A DNA stretch of 64,000 bases from Ornithinibacillus salinisoli (GTDB taxonomy: Bacteria; Bacillota; Bacilli; Bacillales; Amphibacillaceae), in NCBI RefSeq assembly GCF_042682545.1, contig NZ_JBHUHQ010000016.1; one strand, written 5' to 3'. How positions within the stretch are numbered: the stretch's first letter is position 1; every line of letters starts with the position of its first letter. A model generated the notes under the pieces. It was not told the origin of the DNA, ran no database searches, and saw only the letters and a program-made list of their open reading frames with translations. The position numbers were made by a program, and so were the translations under genes. Of the stretch, positions 35,568 through 43,919 are shown piece by piece.

Positions 35568-37232
35568 ATGAGTGATTTTTTAGATAGTAGAGAAGAGGTA
35601 CTTGCTTTAACAAAACAGCTTGTTGGAATTAATAGTATCGTTAATACAGAAGGTGAAATGGTTATTGCACATTCTTTATATACATTATTAGCATCCTACC
35701 CTTATTTTGCTAACAATCCGCAGCATTTAGTGCTCGAACAAACGACGGATGATTATTATGATCGTTACAACGTTCTAGCTTTTGTAAAAGGGACGAAGAA
35801 GCCGAGTAATCGTACGGTGATTTTAATGGGGCACACCGATACAGTTGGTGTTGATGATTTTAACCAACTTCACTTATATGCGTTTCAGCCTGACGAATGG
35901 ATGGAAATTTTAAAAGAGGAAGATATTCCACAAACTGCTAGGGATCATTTACATTCTGGTGAATGGTTATTTGGTAGAGGTGCACTAGATATGAAAAGTG
36001 GACTTTCCAGTCATTTATATTTAATAAAATATTATGCGGAACATCCTGAGGAGTTAGAGGGGAATATCGTACTTGTGGCGGAATGTGATGAAGAGGACAG
36101 TTCAAACGGTATTTTGTCCGCATTAACAACATTGAAAAAATGGAAAAAAGAACATCAATTTGAATATGTTGCAGCAATCAATGCCGATTTTGTGGCGCCA
36201 CGCTATGAAGGAGATCAGAATCGCTACGTATATAAAGGGACCGTTGGGAAATTACTACCATCCTTCTTCATCACTGGAGCAGAAACACATGTTGGGGCAG
36301 CTTTTGAAGGGCTAGATCCAAATTTTGTTGCATCGGAATTAACGAAGCAGCTTAGCTATAATGCAGCTCTTTGTAATGAAGCATATGGAGAGGTTACAGT
36401 ACCTCCCGTTGCCTTAAAACAAATGGACTTGAAGCCAGCTTATGATGTGCAAACAGCTCTATCTGTTTTTTCTTATTATAACTTCTTTATACACTCTTGG
36501 TCACCAAAGGATGTATTAGAGTTGTTGAGAAAACAAGCTGAAACTGCTTTTCAACATGCATTACAAACATTTGAAAATCGTTACAAAGAATTTTGTAGCA
36601 TAAGTGGTCAACGTTTCCAGCCAATTTCATGGAAGCCAAGGGTAATAACATATGAAGAAATGGATGACATGCTGATAAAAGCTCATGGTGACACGTATAC
36701 CGTTCATATGGATAATTTTAAAAAGGATTTATTACACGTTGATACGTTAGATATCCGAATGTATGCAGCACGAGTTGTGGAAGAAGCATGGAAATGGATG
36801 GAGGATAAAAATCCTACTATAATCCTCTTTTATTCGTCCTTGTATTCACCTCGTATCGAAATTACAGGAAAAACTAAGGATGAACAAGTGCTAATAAAAG
36901 CATTAGAAAAAGCAGTGGAGGATATACAGCCTAATTATGAACACCCGATTGTAATAAAGAATTTTTATCCTTATATTTCGGATATGAGCTTTCTAGCACT
37001 TAGTGATGACGATAAAGATCTTGCACCGGTTGCAGATAACAACCCAAGTTGGGGATCAAAGTTTTTCGTGAATTATCAAGACATACGTGATTTAAATGTG
37101 CCTGTGATTAATATTGGACCTTATGGTGTTGATGCCCATAAAAAATTAGAACGCATGGAAATGACGTATTCTCTAGAAGTTGTACCAAACTTGACGAATA
37201 AAGTTATCCAGAACGTACTTCACAAAGATTAA
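35568..37232 (+). CDS. M20-family peptidase, RocB-like
   Basis: 554 residues, resembling arginine-utilisation protein RocB. Metal-binding GHTDTVG and GRGALDMKSG motifs, EECDEED-type acidic pair (VAECDEEDSS) and dimerisation insert are visible. The biochemical role of RocB-like proteins is not settled. ATG 35568 follows GGGAGGTT. It separates smpB from ssrA. Confidence 0.88.
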   Translation: MSDFLDSREEVLALTKQLVGINSIVNTEGEMVIAHSLYTLLASYPYFANNPQHLVLEQTTDDYYDRYNVLAFVKGTKKPSNRTVILMGHTDTVGVDDFNQLHLYAFQPDEWMEILKEEDIPQTARDHLHSGEWLFGRGALDMKSGLSSHLYLIKYYAEHPEELEGNIVLVAECDEEDSSNGILSALTTLKKWKKEHQFEYVAAINADFVAPRYEGDQNRYVYKGTVGKLLPSFFITGAETHVGAAFEGLDPNFVASELTKQLSYNAALCNEAYGEVTVPPVALKQMDLKPAYDVQTALSVFSYYNFFIHSWSPKDVLELLRKQAETAFQHALQTFENRYKEFCSISGQRFQPISWKPRVITYEEMDDMLIKAHGDTYTVHMDNFKKDLLHVDTLDIRMYAARVVEEAWKWMEDKNPTIILFYSSLYSPRIEITGKTKDEQVLIKALEKAVEDIQPNYEHPIVIKNFYPYISDMSFLALSDDDKDLAPVADNNPSWGSKFFVNYQDIRDLNVPVINIGPYGVDAHKKLERMEMTYSLEVVPNLTNKVIQNVLHKD

Positions 37233-37260
37233 TTTGGCATAAGCTACCACACCGATGACC

Positions 37261-37288
37261 TTGATTTTAAATGTCCATGTGTTATAAT
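37261..37288 (+). promoter_or_regulatory. upstream ssrA promoter
   Basis: TTGATT (37261-37266), 16-bp spacer, TATAAT (37283-37288). Confidence 0.55.
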
Positions 37289-37298
37289 GATAATTGTC

Positions 37299-37326
37299 TT
37301 GGGAAAAGACATTAACTGAATATAAT
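37299..37326 (+). promoter_or_regulatory. proximal ssrA promoter
   Basis: TTGGGA (37299-37304), 16-bp spacer, TATAAT (37321-37326), 36 bp upstream of the mature tmRNA 5' end. Confidence 0.6.
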
Positions 37327-37361
37327 AGTGCTCGAGATTATCCCAAGCGTTACTCTTTTAT

Positions 37362-37723
37362 GGGGGCGTTACGGATTCGACAGGGGTAGATCGAGCTTAG
37401 GTTGCGCGTCGAGGTTACGACTCGTAAAACGTTACTCGCCTAAATATAACTGGCAAAGAAAACAATTACTCTTTAGCAGCTGCGTAAGCACTGTTAAAGG
37501 ATCCTACCTGTTATTGCCCATGTGGCAGATTGTAGGGTCTCAACTTTAGTGGGCTATACGGTCATCCGCCGTCTGAGGATGAGCGTTGAAATGAATCAGA
37601 CTAGCTGCCTCGAAGCCTGTTGGTAGGCCTAGGGACTAGTGAATGACAATATACCAACTACACGTGTAGAAGCCTGAGTGACGATATCTCTGGACGTGGG
37701 TTCGATTCCCACCGTCTCCACCA
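37362..37723 (+). ncRNA. ssrA: transfer-messenger RNA
   Basis: About 362 nt. The 5' end GGGGGCGTTACGGATTCGAC pairs with the 3' end CGTCTCC-ACCA to form the tRNA-like acceptor, with T-loop GGTTCGATTCC. The tag frame runs from GGC 37452 to TAA 37487, encoding GKENNYSLAAA, so the peptide added is (A)GKENNYSLAAA. Rescues stalled ribosomes together with SmpB; the tagged proteins are degraded by ClpXP. CCA is encoded. Confidence 0.97.
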
Positions 37724-37804
37724 ATACATATCAAACGTTGGTATAACACTGTTTTGATTTTGGTGGTAACATTTTTACTTTAAATTGATAAATTTCAGCT
37801 ATTT

Positions 37805-37840
37805 AGAAGTCGTCTTCCATTTGGAGCACGGCTTCTTTTT
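37805..37840 (+). terminator. terminator of ssrA
   Basis: AGAAGTCGT/ACGGCTTCT stem with a 14-nt loop and five T, about 80 nt after the tmRNA 3' end. Confidence 0.7.
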
Positions 37841-37914
37841 CTGTGCTTGGATAGAAATTACTGTAAATACTTGACTTCATAGGCAGTTGTTAGGGATTAT
37901 TTTGAAGGATACGA

Positions 37915-38118
37915 TTGAGGAGAAAATGGATTATTGAGGTTGTTTCCGGCGACGGACTGACTATAGGAACATTATTTTCTTGGAAAACAGCAAAAATTCT
38001 TTTGAAAAATGTTGCAGGTCCAGTAGCATTTGCAGCTAACGCATACGCACTATCTATGTGGGTATACCATTTTAATGAATTAGTTAATGGTTATAATGCA
38101 CTAAAAAATAGATATTAA
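37915..38118 (+). CDS. small hydrophobic protein of unknown function
   Basis: 67 residues from TTG 37915, preceded by GAAGGATACGA. A basic N-terminus (MRRKWIIEV) and a Gly/Ala-rich hydrophobic centre are followed by LVNGYNALKNRY. An overlapping frame through ATG 37925 ends after four codons. Size and composition would suit a membrane-active peptide, but I recognise no family. The next gene starts 16 bp later. Confidence 0.5.
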   Translation: MRRKWIIEVVSGDGLTIGTLFSWKTAKILLKNVAGPVAFAANAYALSMWVYHFNELVNGYNALKNRY

Positions 38119-38133
38119 GGAGAGAGAGATTAA

Positions 38134-38445
38134 GTGAGACGAATAACGATTAGCGTATTATGGATTAGTATTGTAGTATGTACATTTTTATTAATATCAT
38201 TACTAAATTTTCAATGGGGTCCGTTATTTATATTTATTCTTTTTTTTATGGGGCTCGTTGTTATAGGTGGTATTGCTACGTTAATCAAAGCTGAGAAAGC
38301 GGCTCACATCCCATTATTACTCGGTATATTTTTACTATGTTGCTTGTGTACAGCATTAGAAATTAATCATTTTTTTCTGATTAGCTTCTTGTTCTTCATA
38401 GGTTTAATGATTTACTTTATTAGTTTTGCAACAGTTCGAAAATAA
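38134..38445 (+). CDS. small integral membrane protein
   Basis: 103 residues from GTG 38134 behind GGAGAGAGAG, with three to four hydrophobic helices and little else. Probably cotranscribed with the 67-residue gene. Function unknown; a bacteriocin/immunity-like pair is one untested possibility. Confidence 0.6.
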   Translation: MRRITISVLWISIVVCTFLLISLLNFQWGPLFIFILFFMGLVVIGGIATLIKAEKAAHIPLLLGIFLLCCLCTALEINHFFLISFLFFIGLMIYFISFATVRK

Positions 38446-38495
38446 ACATGATTAGAAATCTGAAGTGATATCAAAAATATAAAAAAAAGCTTGTT

Positions 38496-38537
38496 GGCTG
38501 GCATAAATTCGACACTGTAACGGATCTCATGCCAGCC
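38496..38537 (+). terminator. hairpin after the small membrane genes
   Basis: Perfect 9-bp stem GGCTGGCAT/ATGCCAGCC with a 24-nt loop; T-richness downstream is modest (TTATTTGATTT). Confidence 0.5.
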
Positions 38538-38568
38538 TTATTTGATTTATTCTACATGCATATATCCA

Positions 38569-38616
38569 CTCCTTAATTGAGTAGTTTTCTGAGAAAACTT
38601 TTGCTCGATTAAGGAG
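38569..38616. repeat. long compound hairpin
   Basis: Outer arms CTCCTTAATTGAG (38569-38581) and CTCGATTAAGGAG (38604-38616) pair with one G-T; an inner hairpin AGTTTTC-TGA-GAAAACT (38583-38599) fills the loop. No T-tract follows. Could be a processed RNA, a small mobile-element remnant or a protein-binding cruciform. Confidence 0.6.
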
Positions 38617-38767
38617 TAAATCATATACTCATATAGGTTTCCGAGTTAACTTAGTTTTTCCCCGTTTTATTTAAAGGCGTTATGGGCCCAAAAGAAGGAT
38701 ACAAACTTATTAATTTCAATTAAGCATTTGACATATTATGATTTTTCATGACTGTAAAGGTAAGAAA

Positions 38768-38776
38768 TGATATAAT
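38768..38776 (+). promoter_or_regulatory. extended -10 promoter of the yolD remnant
   Basis: TGATATAAT, with TATAAT at 38771-38776, directly abutting the LexA-type box. Confidence 0.5.
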
Positions 38777-38792
38777 AAGAACGATTGTTCTT
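38777..38792 (+). promoter_or_regulatory. LexA (DinR) SOS box
   Basis: AAGAACGATTGTTCTT contains the Bacillus SOS core GAAC-N4-GTTC (38779-38790) and is a perfect inverted repeat outside the 4-nt centre. It lies just downstream of the -10 box, a repressing position. Confidence 0.65.
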
Positions 38793-38807
38793 GTTGAGGT
38801 GGAAACA

Positions 38808-38890
38808 ATGTATGAGAGAGGGATCCATCAAATGGACAACGATGATGATGCCAGAACACATGAAGCTCAGTGCGTGAACATAGAAGATAG
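38808..38890 (+). pseudogene. yolD-like gene remnant
   Basis: After GAGGTGG and ATG 38808 (MYERG), a shift to the +1 frame gives SIKWTTMMMPEHMKLS, which closely resembles the YolD motif IKWTxMMLPEHV; a further shift gives VREHRR and a stop at 38890. YolD-like genes in Bacillaceae are SOS-controlled partners of UvrX-type Y-family polymerases. Here only about 25 codons survive and no polymerase gene follows. Confidence 0.65.
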
Positions 38891-38992
38891 AACACAGTGT
38901 AACTGTATTGGATGTTTTATTACAGTGTTCAACCCACTTTTCGGAACACCTCGGACAAGTATTAAAGAGTTCTATTTTTTTAATATGGTTCA

Positions 38993-39499
38993 TTATCTAA
39001 TTTTTTTTTGCTTAATTATTCCTAATGCAATAGGAATAAACGCACTCAGTATTGCTAATGGTAGAAACCATATTCCCAATCCATTTCCCCAGCCTAAAGC
39101 AATAGAAACAGATTCAAATAAGATTAAAGAAAAGATGATTAGACATATATTTTTTAATTTATTGAGCATTTTTCGGCTTAGTAAATAAAACGCCTTAGCA
39201 TTCTCTTTATTTAATCGCTCTGGATAATTATGTGATTCTGGAAATTTTTCTAACAATTGCATTAAAACTGCAATAAATGCACCTACTATCGGCAAAATAA
39301 GAAGTTCCATTTTTGAACCCCAACGATCAACTTCACCCAAAGCGTTGTAATGTGCTGGAACTTCATCAGGAAGCCCATTCCAAACGTAGATTAAAAAGAT
39401 CAATGAGCCTAAATAGAATGAATAACCAATAATATCCCAGATCCACTCACTCATTGTTTTTGGTATTTTTATCTTAGGTCGTTTCCAAGAATTTGACAT
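38993..39499 (-). CDS. DUF1648 domain membrane protein
   Basis: 168 residues. DUF1648 motif is LPDEVPAHYNALGEVDRWGSK after the first helix, with further helices at the C-terminus, as in small SdpI-related proteins. Start ATG 39499 has AAGGAG nine bases upstream; an in-frame TTG at 39550 is an alternative that would add 17 residues. Function unknown; relatives of SdpI give immunity to a cannibalism toxin, but this short form need not. Confidence 0.82.
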   Translation of the reverse strand: MSNSWKRPKIKIPKTMSEWIWDIIGYSFYLGSLIFLIYVWNGLPDEVPAHYNALGEVDRWGSKMELLILPIVGAFIAVLMQLLEKFPESHNYPERLNKENAKAFYLLSRKMLNKLKNICLIIFSLILFESVSIALGWGNGLGIWFLPLAILSAFIPIALGIIKQKKIR

Positions 39500-39710
39500 C
39501 TCCTTCAGCTCCTTACTTTTCCCAAAATACTTCCTAAAATGATTTTTCAATTGTTCCTTATAAACAAATATAATTACTCAAAACAACAGCTATTCTTCAT
39601 ACGATTGGCGGGAAAAATGGATTCAAATTTTTCATTTTTTCACTAATTTTTTATTAAGAACGAAGCAGGTATCTAAAATCAGACAGTTGTACCTGATTTT
39701 TTTAAAATCG

Positions 39711-39739
39711 TTGAATTACCCACTATGTCGTGATACGAT
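39711..39739 (+). promoter_or_regulatory. promoter of the PadR-HAAS pair
   Basis: TTGAAT (39711-39716), 17-bp spacer, extended -10 TGATACGAT (TACGAT 39734-39739). ATACGAT recurs at 39755-39761, 22 bp later, and may be part of the PadR operator. Confidence 0.55.
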
Positions 39740-39783
39740 ATACAGTAAGTAGTAATACGATGTAGAAGGAGAGAGTGCACCAA

Positions 39784-40116
39784 ATGAGAAAAACTGAATT
39801 GTTAAAAGGAAGTACGAGTATTATTCTGTTATCGTTACTTTCGGAAAAAGAAATGTACGGCTATGAAATCACCGAGAAAGTTCACCAGGTAAGTGAAGGG
39901 TATTTGAGTTATAAGGAAGGAACGTTATATCCAGCTTTAAAGCGACTCGAGTTAGCTGGTTTGGTAGAGAGCTATTGGCAAAAATCAAGTGATGGTCCGC
40001 GCCGGAAATATTACCGAATTACCACTGCAGGAAAAAAGTCACTATCTGATCAAAAGCAGGAGTGGGGTCTGTTTCAAAAAGTCATGCATCGAATTGTGGG
40101 TAATGTAAATGTCTAA
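39784..40116 (+). CDS. PadR-family transcriptional regulator
   Basis: 110-residue winged-helix protein: SEKEMYGYEITEKV, then YKEGTLYPALKRLELAGLVESYW and GPRRKYYRITTAGK, all typical of PadR. ATG 39784 follows GGAGAGAG. It overlaps the next gene by 8 bp. Paired PadR and HAAS-domain genes usually form an autoregulated sensing unit. Confidence 0.93.
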   Translation: MRKTELLKGSTSIILLSLLSEKEMYGYEITEKVHQVSEGYLSYKEGTLYPALKRLELAGLVESYWQKSSDGPRRKYYRITTAGKKSLSDQKQEWGLFQKVMHRIVGNVNV

Positions 40117-40978
40117 ACAAGTATCGATTAAAGAGTTTGATAGCTATATTAAGAAAATCACTAAAGAATTACGCCTAGACGAAATAGAAAAGAAAGAACT
40201 AGAGGAAGAATGGAAGCAGCATCTATATGATCATTATAGTTCACTTCGCAGGGACAATGTAGATGAAAAAGAAGCAATTGAAGCTGTGATTGACCAATTT
40301 GGTCCAGTTAAAATGTTGCAGGAAGAAGTAAATCAGACATACCCAAGCTCCATGAAAAACCATCTATTTAAAGAGGTACTCATCGGAATTATCTGCATAG
40401 TTGCAAGTATTATCGGACCAGGGATACTAATTGGAGCATACTTTCAACCATATTTTATTGTTGCACCAATCCAAGCTTTAGTAGTCGCTTATTTTATCCA
40501 TAGATTTATTATAAAAAAACAAACCTATTGGATGTTTTCCATCATTGGATTCATCCCTATTTACGTCATATTCTTGCAATTTCTAGCTCAAATGTATGGC
40601 TCGCCATTAACATTAGAGCTTTACCTCAGTGAAATCTTCAGCTTAGATTGGAATCGTTTAGCAGGATTAAACGGACTCTATGAATTCCCTACGCTACATA
40701 TGTTCTGGTACATCATTTTGTTAGCTCAATTGGTCAGTGGAAACAATTATGTTTCTGTTTGGAAGCGAATGTGTAATGTTACATTTCATTACTGGGCGAT
40801 GCTTTTAATTGCTTTAGTTATTGCTAGATTTCAATCGAGTGCTGAGTGGTCTGTAATATCGATGAATGTTATTCTTTTGTATGCCTTTTTACAGCAAGTT
40901 ATCTCCAATCAACAATTCATTCAATGGAAAGAAAAGATCAATCGATTAGTTGCGAAATCAAGGAAGGAGGAAAATTGA
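40109..40978 (+). CDS. HAAS-domain membrane protein
   Basis: 289 residues. An N-terminal HAAS/DUF1700-like helical domain (about 1-85, with LEEEWKQHLYDHYSSL and EAIEAVIDQFG) precedes about six to seven membrane helices. Translationally coupled to padR. The domain is thought to relay a signal from membrane partners; the ligand is unknown. Confidence 0.8.
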   Translation: MSKQVSIKEFDSYIKKITKELRLDEIEKKELEEEWKQHLYDHYSSLRRDNVDEKEAIEAVIDQFGPVKMLQEEVNQTYPSSMKNHLFKEVLIGIICIVASIIGPGILIGAYFQPYFIVAPIQALVVAYFIHRFIIKKQTYWMFSIIGFIPIYVIFLQFLAQMYGSPLTLELYLSEIFSLDWNRLAGLNGLYEFPTLHMFWYIILLAQLVSGNNYVSVWKRMCNVTFHYWAMLLIALVIARFQSSAEWSVISMNVILLYAFLQQVISNQQFIQWKEKINRLVAKSRKEEN

Positions 40979-41051
40979 ATCGACTTAAAAAGAGTTATTT
41001 TCCTTTATTGTAATCGTGATCGTTGCTTTGCAATTCGTAATTAAATTATAG
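40975..41051 (+). pseudogene. short frameshifted hydrophobic peptide gene
   Basis: TTG 40975 follows AAGGAGG and reads MNRLKKSYFPLL then stops at 41013. In the +1 frame the sequence continues FIVIVIVALQFVIKL to TAG 41051. Joining the two frames gives a single-helix peptide of about 25 residues. Probably one base was gained or lost. Confidence 0.4.
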
Positions 41052-41061
41052 GGGGGTTAGT

Positions 41062-41466
41062 ATTATAAAAAAAATATTAGGAATTTCAGCAGTTATTATA
41101 GGAATGATCATCTTACTTTCTTTTATGGTTGGGAATTACTTTGACCTTCAAATATCTTGGCAAAGAGCGTCAGAGGATGTACTTAAACTCCAAATAATGA
41201 TGACATTGTGGGCATTTCTATTTGGTATATTGATGGAATGGAAAGGCTTAGTAGAACTTATCGAGAGAAGGGTTAAACTTAATTGGAAACTCCTTATACC
41301 AACAGTTGTATTGTCAGTTATTATATTTATACCAAACATCTATTGGGTGAAATGGTATGGAATATCACAGGATTTGTACCCTAACATCTTCTTATTGCCT
41401 GAAACAAATATGATTTTATCAGTTTTAGCAGGGACAATGTTTGTTCGTTCTTTTGTGAAAAAATAA
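41062..41466 (+). CDS. four-helix membrane protein, probable AUU or AUA start
   Basis: 134 residues if initiated at ATT 41062 (133 from ATA 41065). GGGGGG at 41051-41056 is a strong ribosome binding site 5 or 8 bp upstream of these codons. The N-terminus IKKILGISAVIIGMIILL then looks like a normal basic start plus first helix. The first ATG (41104) cuts that helix and has no good ribosome binding site. Function unknown. It follows the HAAS gene and may belong to its operon. Confidence 0.6.
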   Translation: MIKKILGISAVIIGMIILLSFMVGNYFDLQISWQRASEDVLKLQIMMTLWAFLFGILMEWKGLVELIERRVKLNWKLLIPTVVLSVIIFIPNIYWVKWYGISQDLYPNIFLLPETNMILSVLAGTMFVRSFVKK

Positions 41467-41747
41467 AGTAGAGATTTATATAGGGTATGTTTTAAGTTTT
41501 ATTTATTGTTTGGATGATTTTTCAGGATAATCGAAAACAGAAAAAAATTTCATGATCCGTAACAAGAAAAGACAGAATAAGAAAAAGAAGAAGAAAGAAA
41601 AATCGAAACAGATAAATACAAGAAAATGGTCCTCTAGGTAGAATCGGCTACGGAGGAATGTAACACTTGCGTTATTGAATTATCACAATAGTTAAACAAG
41701 GTGATTACCATGGTCTCCTTTTTCAATTACAAATAACATAAACTTTC

Positions 41748-41798
41748 GTAATATTATGTTATTATTGAAATAATTATTTACCTAGCAGTGCAGAATTG
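41748..41798 (+). repeat. leader repeat copy 1
   Basis: TAATATTATGTTATTATTGA ... TTATTTACCTAGCA .. GCAGAATTG resembles the block at 45365-45418 and the first part of 52206-52250. Upstream AGTTAAACAAGGTGAT (41690-41705) is also matched at 45321-45336. It precedes the DUF6141 gene. Confidence 0.45.
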
Positions 41799-41821
41799 TT
41801 GAATAAAGGAGAGGGGATTAA

Positions 41822-42337
41822 GTGGAAAAACACACTAATGTAGTGTATCGAGAAACACAACGACCACGACAAATTTTGTGGTGGGTGTTGATTTTATTAC
41901 CAGCTACTTTCATGTGGTACTGGTTCATTCAGCAGATTATTAATGGTGTTCCAGTTGGGAATAAACCTGCCCCAGATGTGGTCACAATTATTTTTTGGGC
42001 GATTTTTGGAATTGTTTTCCCAGTATTTATGCTAGGATTATCAAAGCTTATAATCGAAGTTCTCAATGATGGGCTTTATATACGTTTTGTACCTTTTCAT
42101 TTTAAATATAAACAGTATCTCTTTAAAGATATCCGTCATTATGAAAGTATCACTTACAGCCCGCTAAAACGTTTTGGAGGTTGGGGAACACGAATAAATT
42201 TTAAAGGGGAAATGGTTTATAACATCAATGGAAAGAAAGGTATAGAGTTAAGGTTGAGAAATAATACAGTGGTAGTTGGCACTCGAAAACCTGATGAATT
42301 AAAAAAAGCATTGGAATTAGTACAAAGAACACAATGA
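41822..42337 (+). CDS. DUF6141 family membrane protein
   Basis: 171 residues from GTG 41822 behind GGAGAGGGG. Two N-terminal helices (about 19-40 and 60-82) are followed by a PH-like soluble domain (GLYIRFVPFHFKYK, PLKRFGGWGTR). The family is conserved in Bacillaceae without known function. Confidence 0.78.
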   Translation: MEKHTNVVYRETQRPRQILWWVLILLPATFMWYWFIQQIINGVPVGNKPAPDVVTIIFWAIFGIVFPVFMLGLSKLIIEVLNDGLYIRFVPFHFKYKQYLFKDIRHYESITYSPLKRFGGWGTRINFKGEMVYNINGKKGIELRLRNNTVVVGTRKPDELKKALELVQRTQ

Positions 42338-42444
42338 AAATTATTCTCCAATAACTGGGGGCAAGAGTTAAAGAAGTACATTAGGGATCTTTATTCTATG
42401 GATCTCTTGGATTATTAAAAAGTTTTAAGGGAGAGAGAGTCTAC

Positions 42445-42642
42445 ATGGGAATTAGAATAATAGTAGGAATTGTTGCGGGTGGATTACTTGGTTTTATAAG
42501 TAGTCTAATTATAGGAAGTGCTTTAGGCGCACCAGATAGTACTGCAGTTATTGCTACCTATTTCGGAGTGCTTTCGGGTTTATTGGTTTGTTTGATTATA
42601 GAAGTTAATAAACTACATAATGTAAATAAAGGAAATGAGTGA
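42445..42642 (+). CDS. 65-residue two-helix membrane protein
   Basis: ATG after GGGAGAGAGAG. Glycine-rich helices (IIVGIVAGGLLGFISSLIIG and ATYFGVLSGLLVCLII) and a charged tail. No family recognised. Confidence 0.6.
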   Translation: MGIRIIVGIVAGGLLGFISSLIIGSALGAPDSTAVIATYFGVLSGLLVCLIIEVNKLHNVNKGNE

Positions 42643-42819
42643 TTGTATATTGATAATTAACAATAGGGTGTGATTGTTCAAAAGGAGTAGTTGATTTTCG
42701 CTAATGAAGCAGATTAGTACAAAAATGTTGTATTGATTATAAATGAAACATTTTGATTAAAAATACGTAGAACTTTAGTAGAGTATGTTACTTTTTAATA
42801 ATAGTTTGGGGGGATTGCA

Positions 42820-43002
42820 ATGAATAGAAAACTAAAAAAATCATCAACCGATAAGGCTTTAACTGGAGTATGCGGAGGGATTGCCGAATATTTTGGTATT
42901 TCCTCGTTAGGCGTAAGACTTACTTTTATTTTTCTACCTGTTAATTTGATAATTTATTTAATCCTTGCAGTGACACTTCCTGATAGTCCTCCATCATTGT
43001 AA
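42820..43002 (+). CDS. PspC-domain protein
   Basis: 60 residues that are essentially one PspC domain: KALTGVCGGIAEYFGI then a membrane helix ending DSPPSL. Minimal PspC proteins are common in Firmicutes and linked to envelope stress; no other psp genes are nearby. TTGGGGGG ribosome binding site. Confidence 0.88.
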   Translation: MNRKLKKSSTDKALTGVCGGIAEYFGISSLGVRLTFIFLPVNLIIYLILAVTLPDSPPSL

Positions 43003-43124
43003 AGAACAACTTTGTTACCAATTTTCATTAACTGGCTTAAAAGTTAAAGATTCATAAACCGATCGCCAACTTTTGTCAATAATGCTAACCTGAAACAAGA
43101 CATTGAAAACTATTTTGGAAGTTC

Positions 43125-43155
43125 TATAAACCAACAAGCTACCAAAAGTAGCTTG
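43125..43155 (-). terminator. hairpin at the end of the DUF2798 gene
   Basis: CAAGCTAC/GTAGCTTG stem with a 5-nt loop eight bases after the stop codon on the minus strand; T-tract is weak. Confidence 0.4.
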
Positions 43156-43162
43156 CTAGTTA

Positions 43163-43645
43163 TTACACGTTTAATTTTGGCATTTGTGTAGATGGTTTAA
43201 TGTATTTTGTTAGTAGCCAACGTGAGATTGGTCCAACAATTAGTAACTGCGATGGAAGCGCCACGATAAAATTTAGACCAACTGTTTTAAGGTATGCTGA
43301 GAAAATTGAACCTTCAATTCCTGTCATTAAAGCCGTTAAAATAAGTCCGTATACTGACATAATAAGAACCATTATAGGTACCATACAAAAAGCAATCGCC
43401 ACAATAAAGTTGATTTCTTTCGATTTATCATAAGATAGTGATAATGCAAATTTACGAGCTTTCGGTTCAACTAATGACTCTGCGATAAAAGCGACGATAA
43501 ATGTTATGGTAAATTGAATCACTATACTTCCTACTGTAAACGATGAAAATCCGTGTAAAGCTGTGTTGTAAACTGTCATAATAAGTACCATTCCAAAACA
43601 CATAAAAATTCCAAATATAATACCTTCTTTTTTATTACTAGGCAA
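43163..43645 (-). CDS. DUF2798 membrane protein
   Basis: 160 residues with four helices in two similar halves, each with a F(C/M)MVLIM(T/S)VY-like helix (FGMVLIMTVYN; MVPIMVLIMSVYG), the DUF2798 duplication. Function unknown. AAGGGAG ribosome binding site. Confidence 0.82.
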   Translation of the reverse strand: MPSNKKEGIIFGIFMCFGMVLIMTVYNTALHGFSSFTVGSIVIQFTITFIVAFIAESLVEPKARKFALSLSYDKSKEINFIVAIAFCMVPIMVLIMSVYGLILTALMTGIEGSIFSAYLKTVGLNFIVALPSQLLIVGPISRWLLTKYIKPSTQMPKLNV

Positions 43646-43919
43646 ATAAAAACTCCCTTTCTTTAGAGCATAAAGGTAATTATATATCCCTAGATCTTTT
43701 TACATAAGTGACATTTTTGTGAATTTCACCTTAAGTTAGTTTAAGTTTTGACGTAATTCGCTTGACTAATTGAAATGCATAGCCTCGTTGATATTATCTG
43801 AGTCTGTAAGAAGTTTGCTTCAACTATAGGGTGATAGAGTGAAAAAAGGAGTAAGAGAATACATTTCCATTATGGTTTCGTGATAATGACAATTTCTTTT
43901 TATGGTGGAAGATATCGAG

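Noticed and set aside
37328..37549. 73-codon frame across the tmRNA
   Set aside because: The DNA is the tmRNA gene; a frame there is incidental.
38808..39188. 126-codon frame from ATG 38808 running into the DUF1648 gene on the opposite strand
   Set aside because: The same DNA read with frameshifts gives YolD sequence, and the latter half is antisense to a recognised gene.
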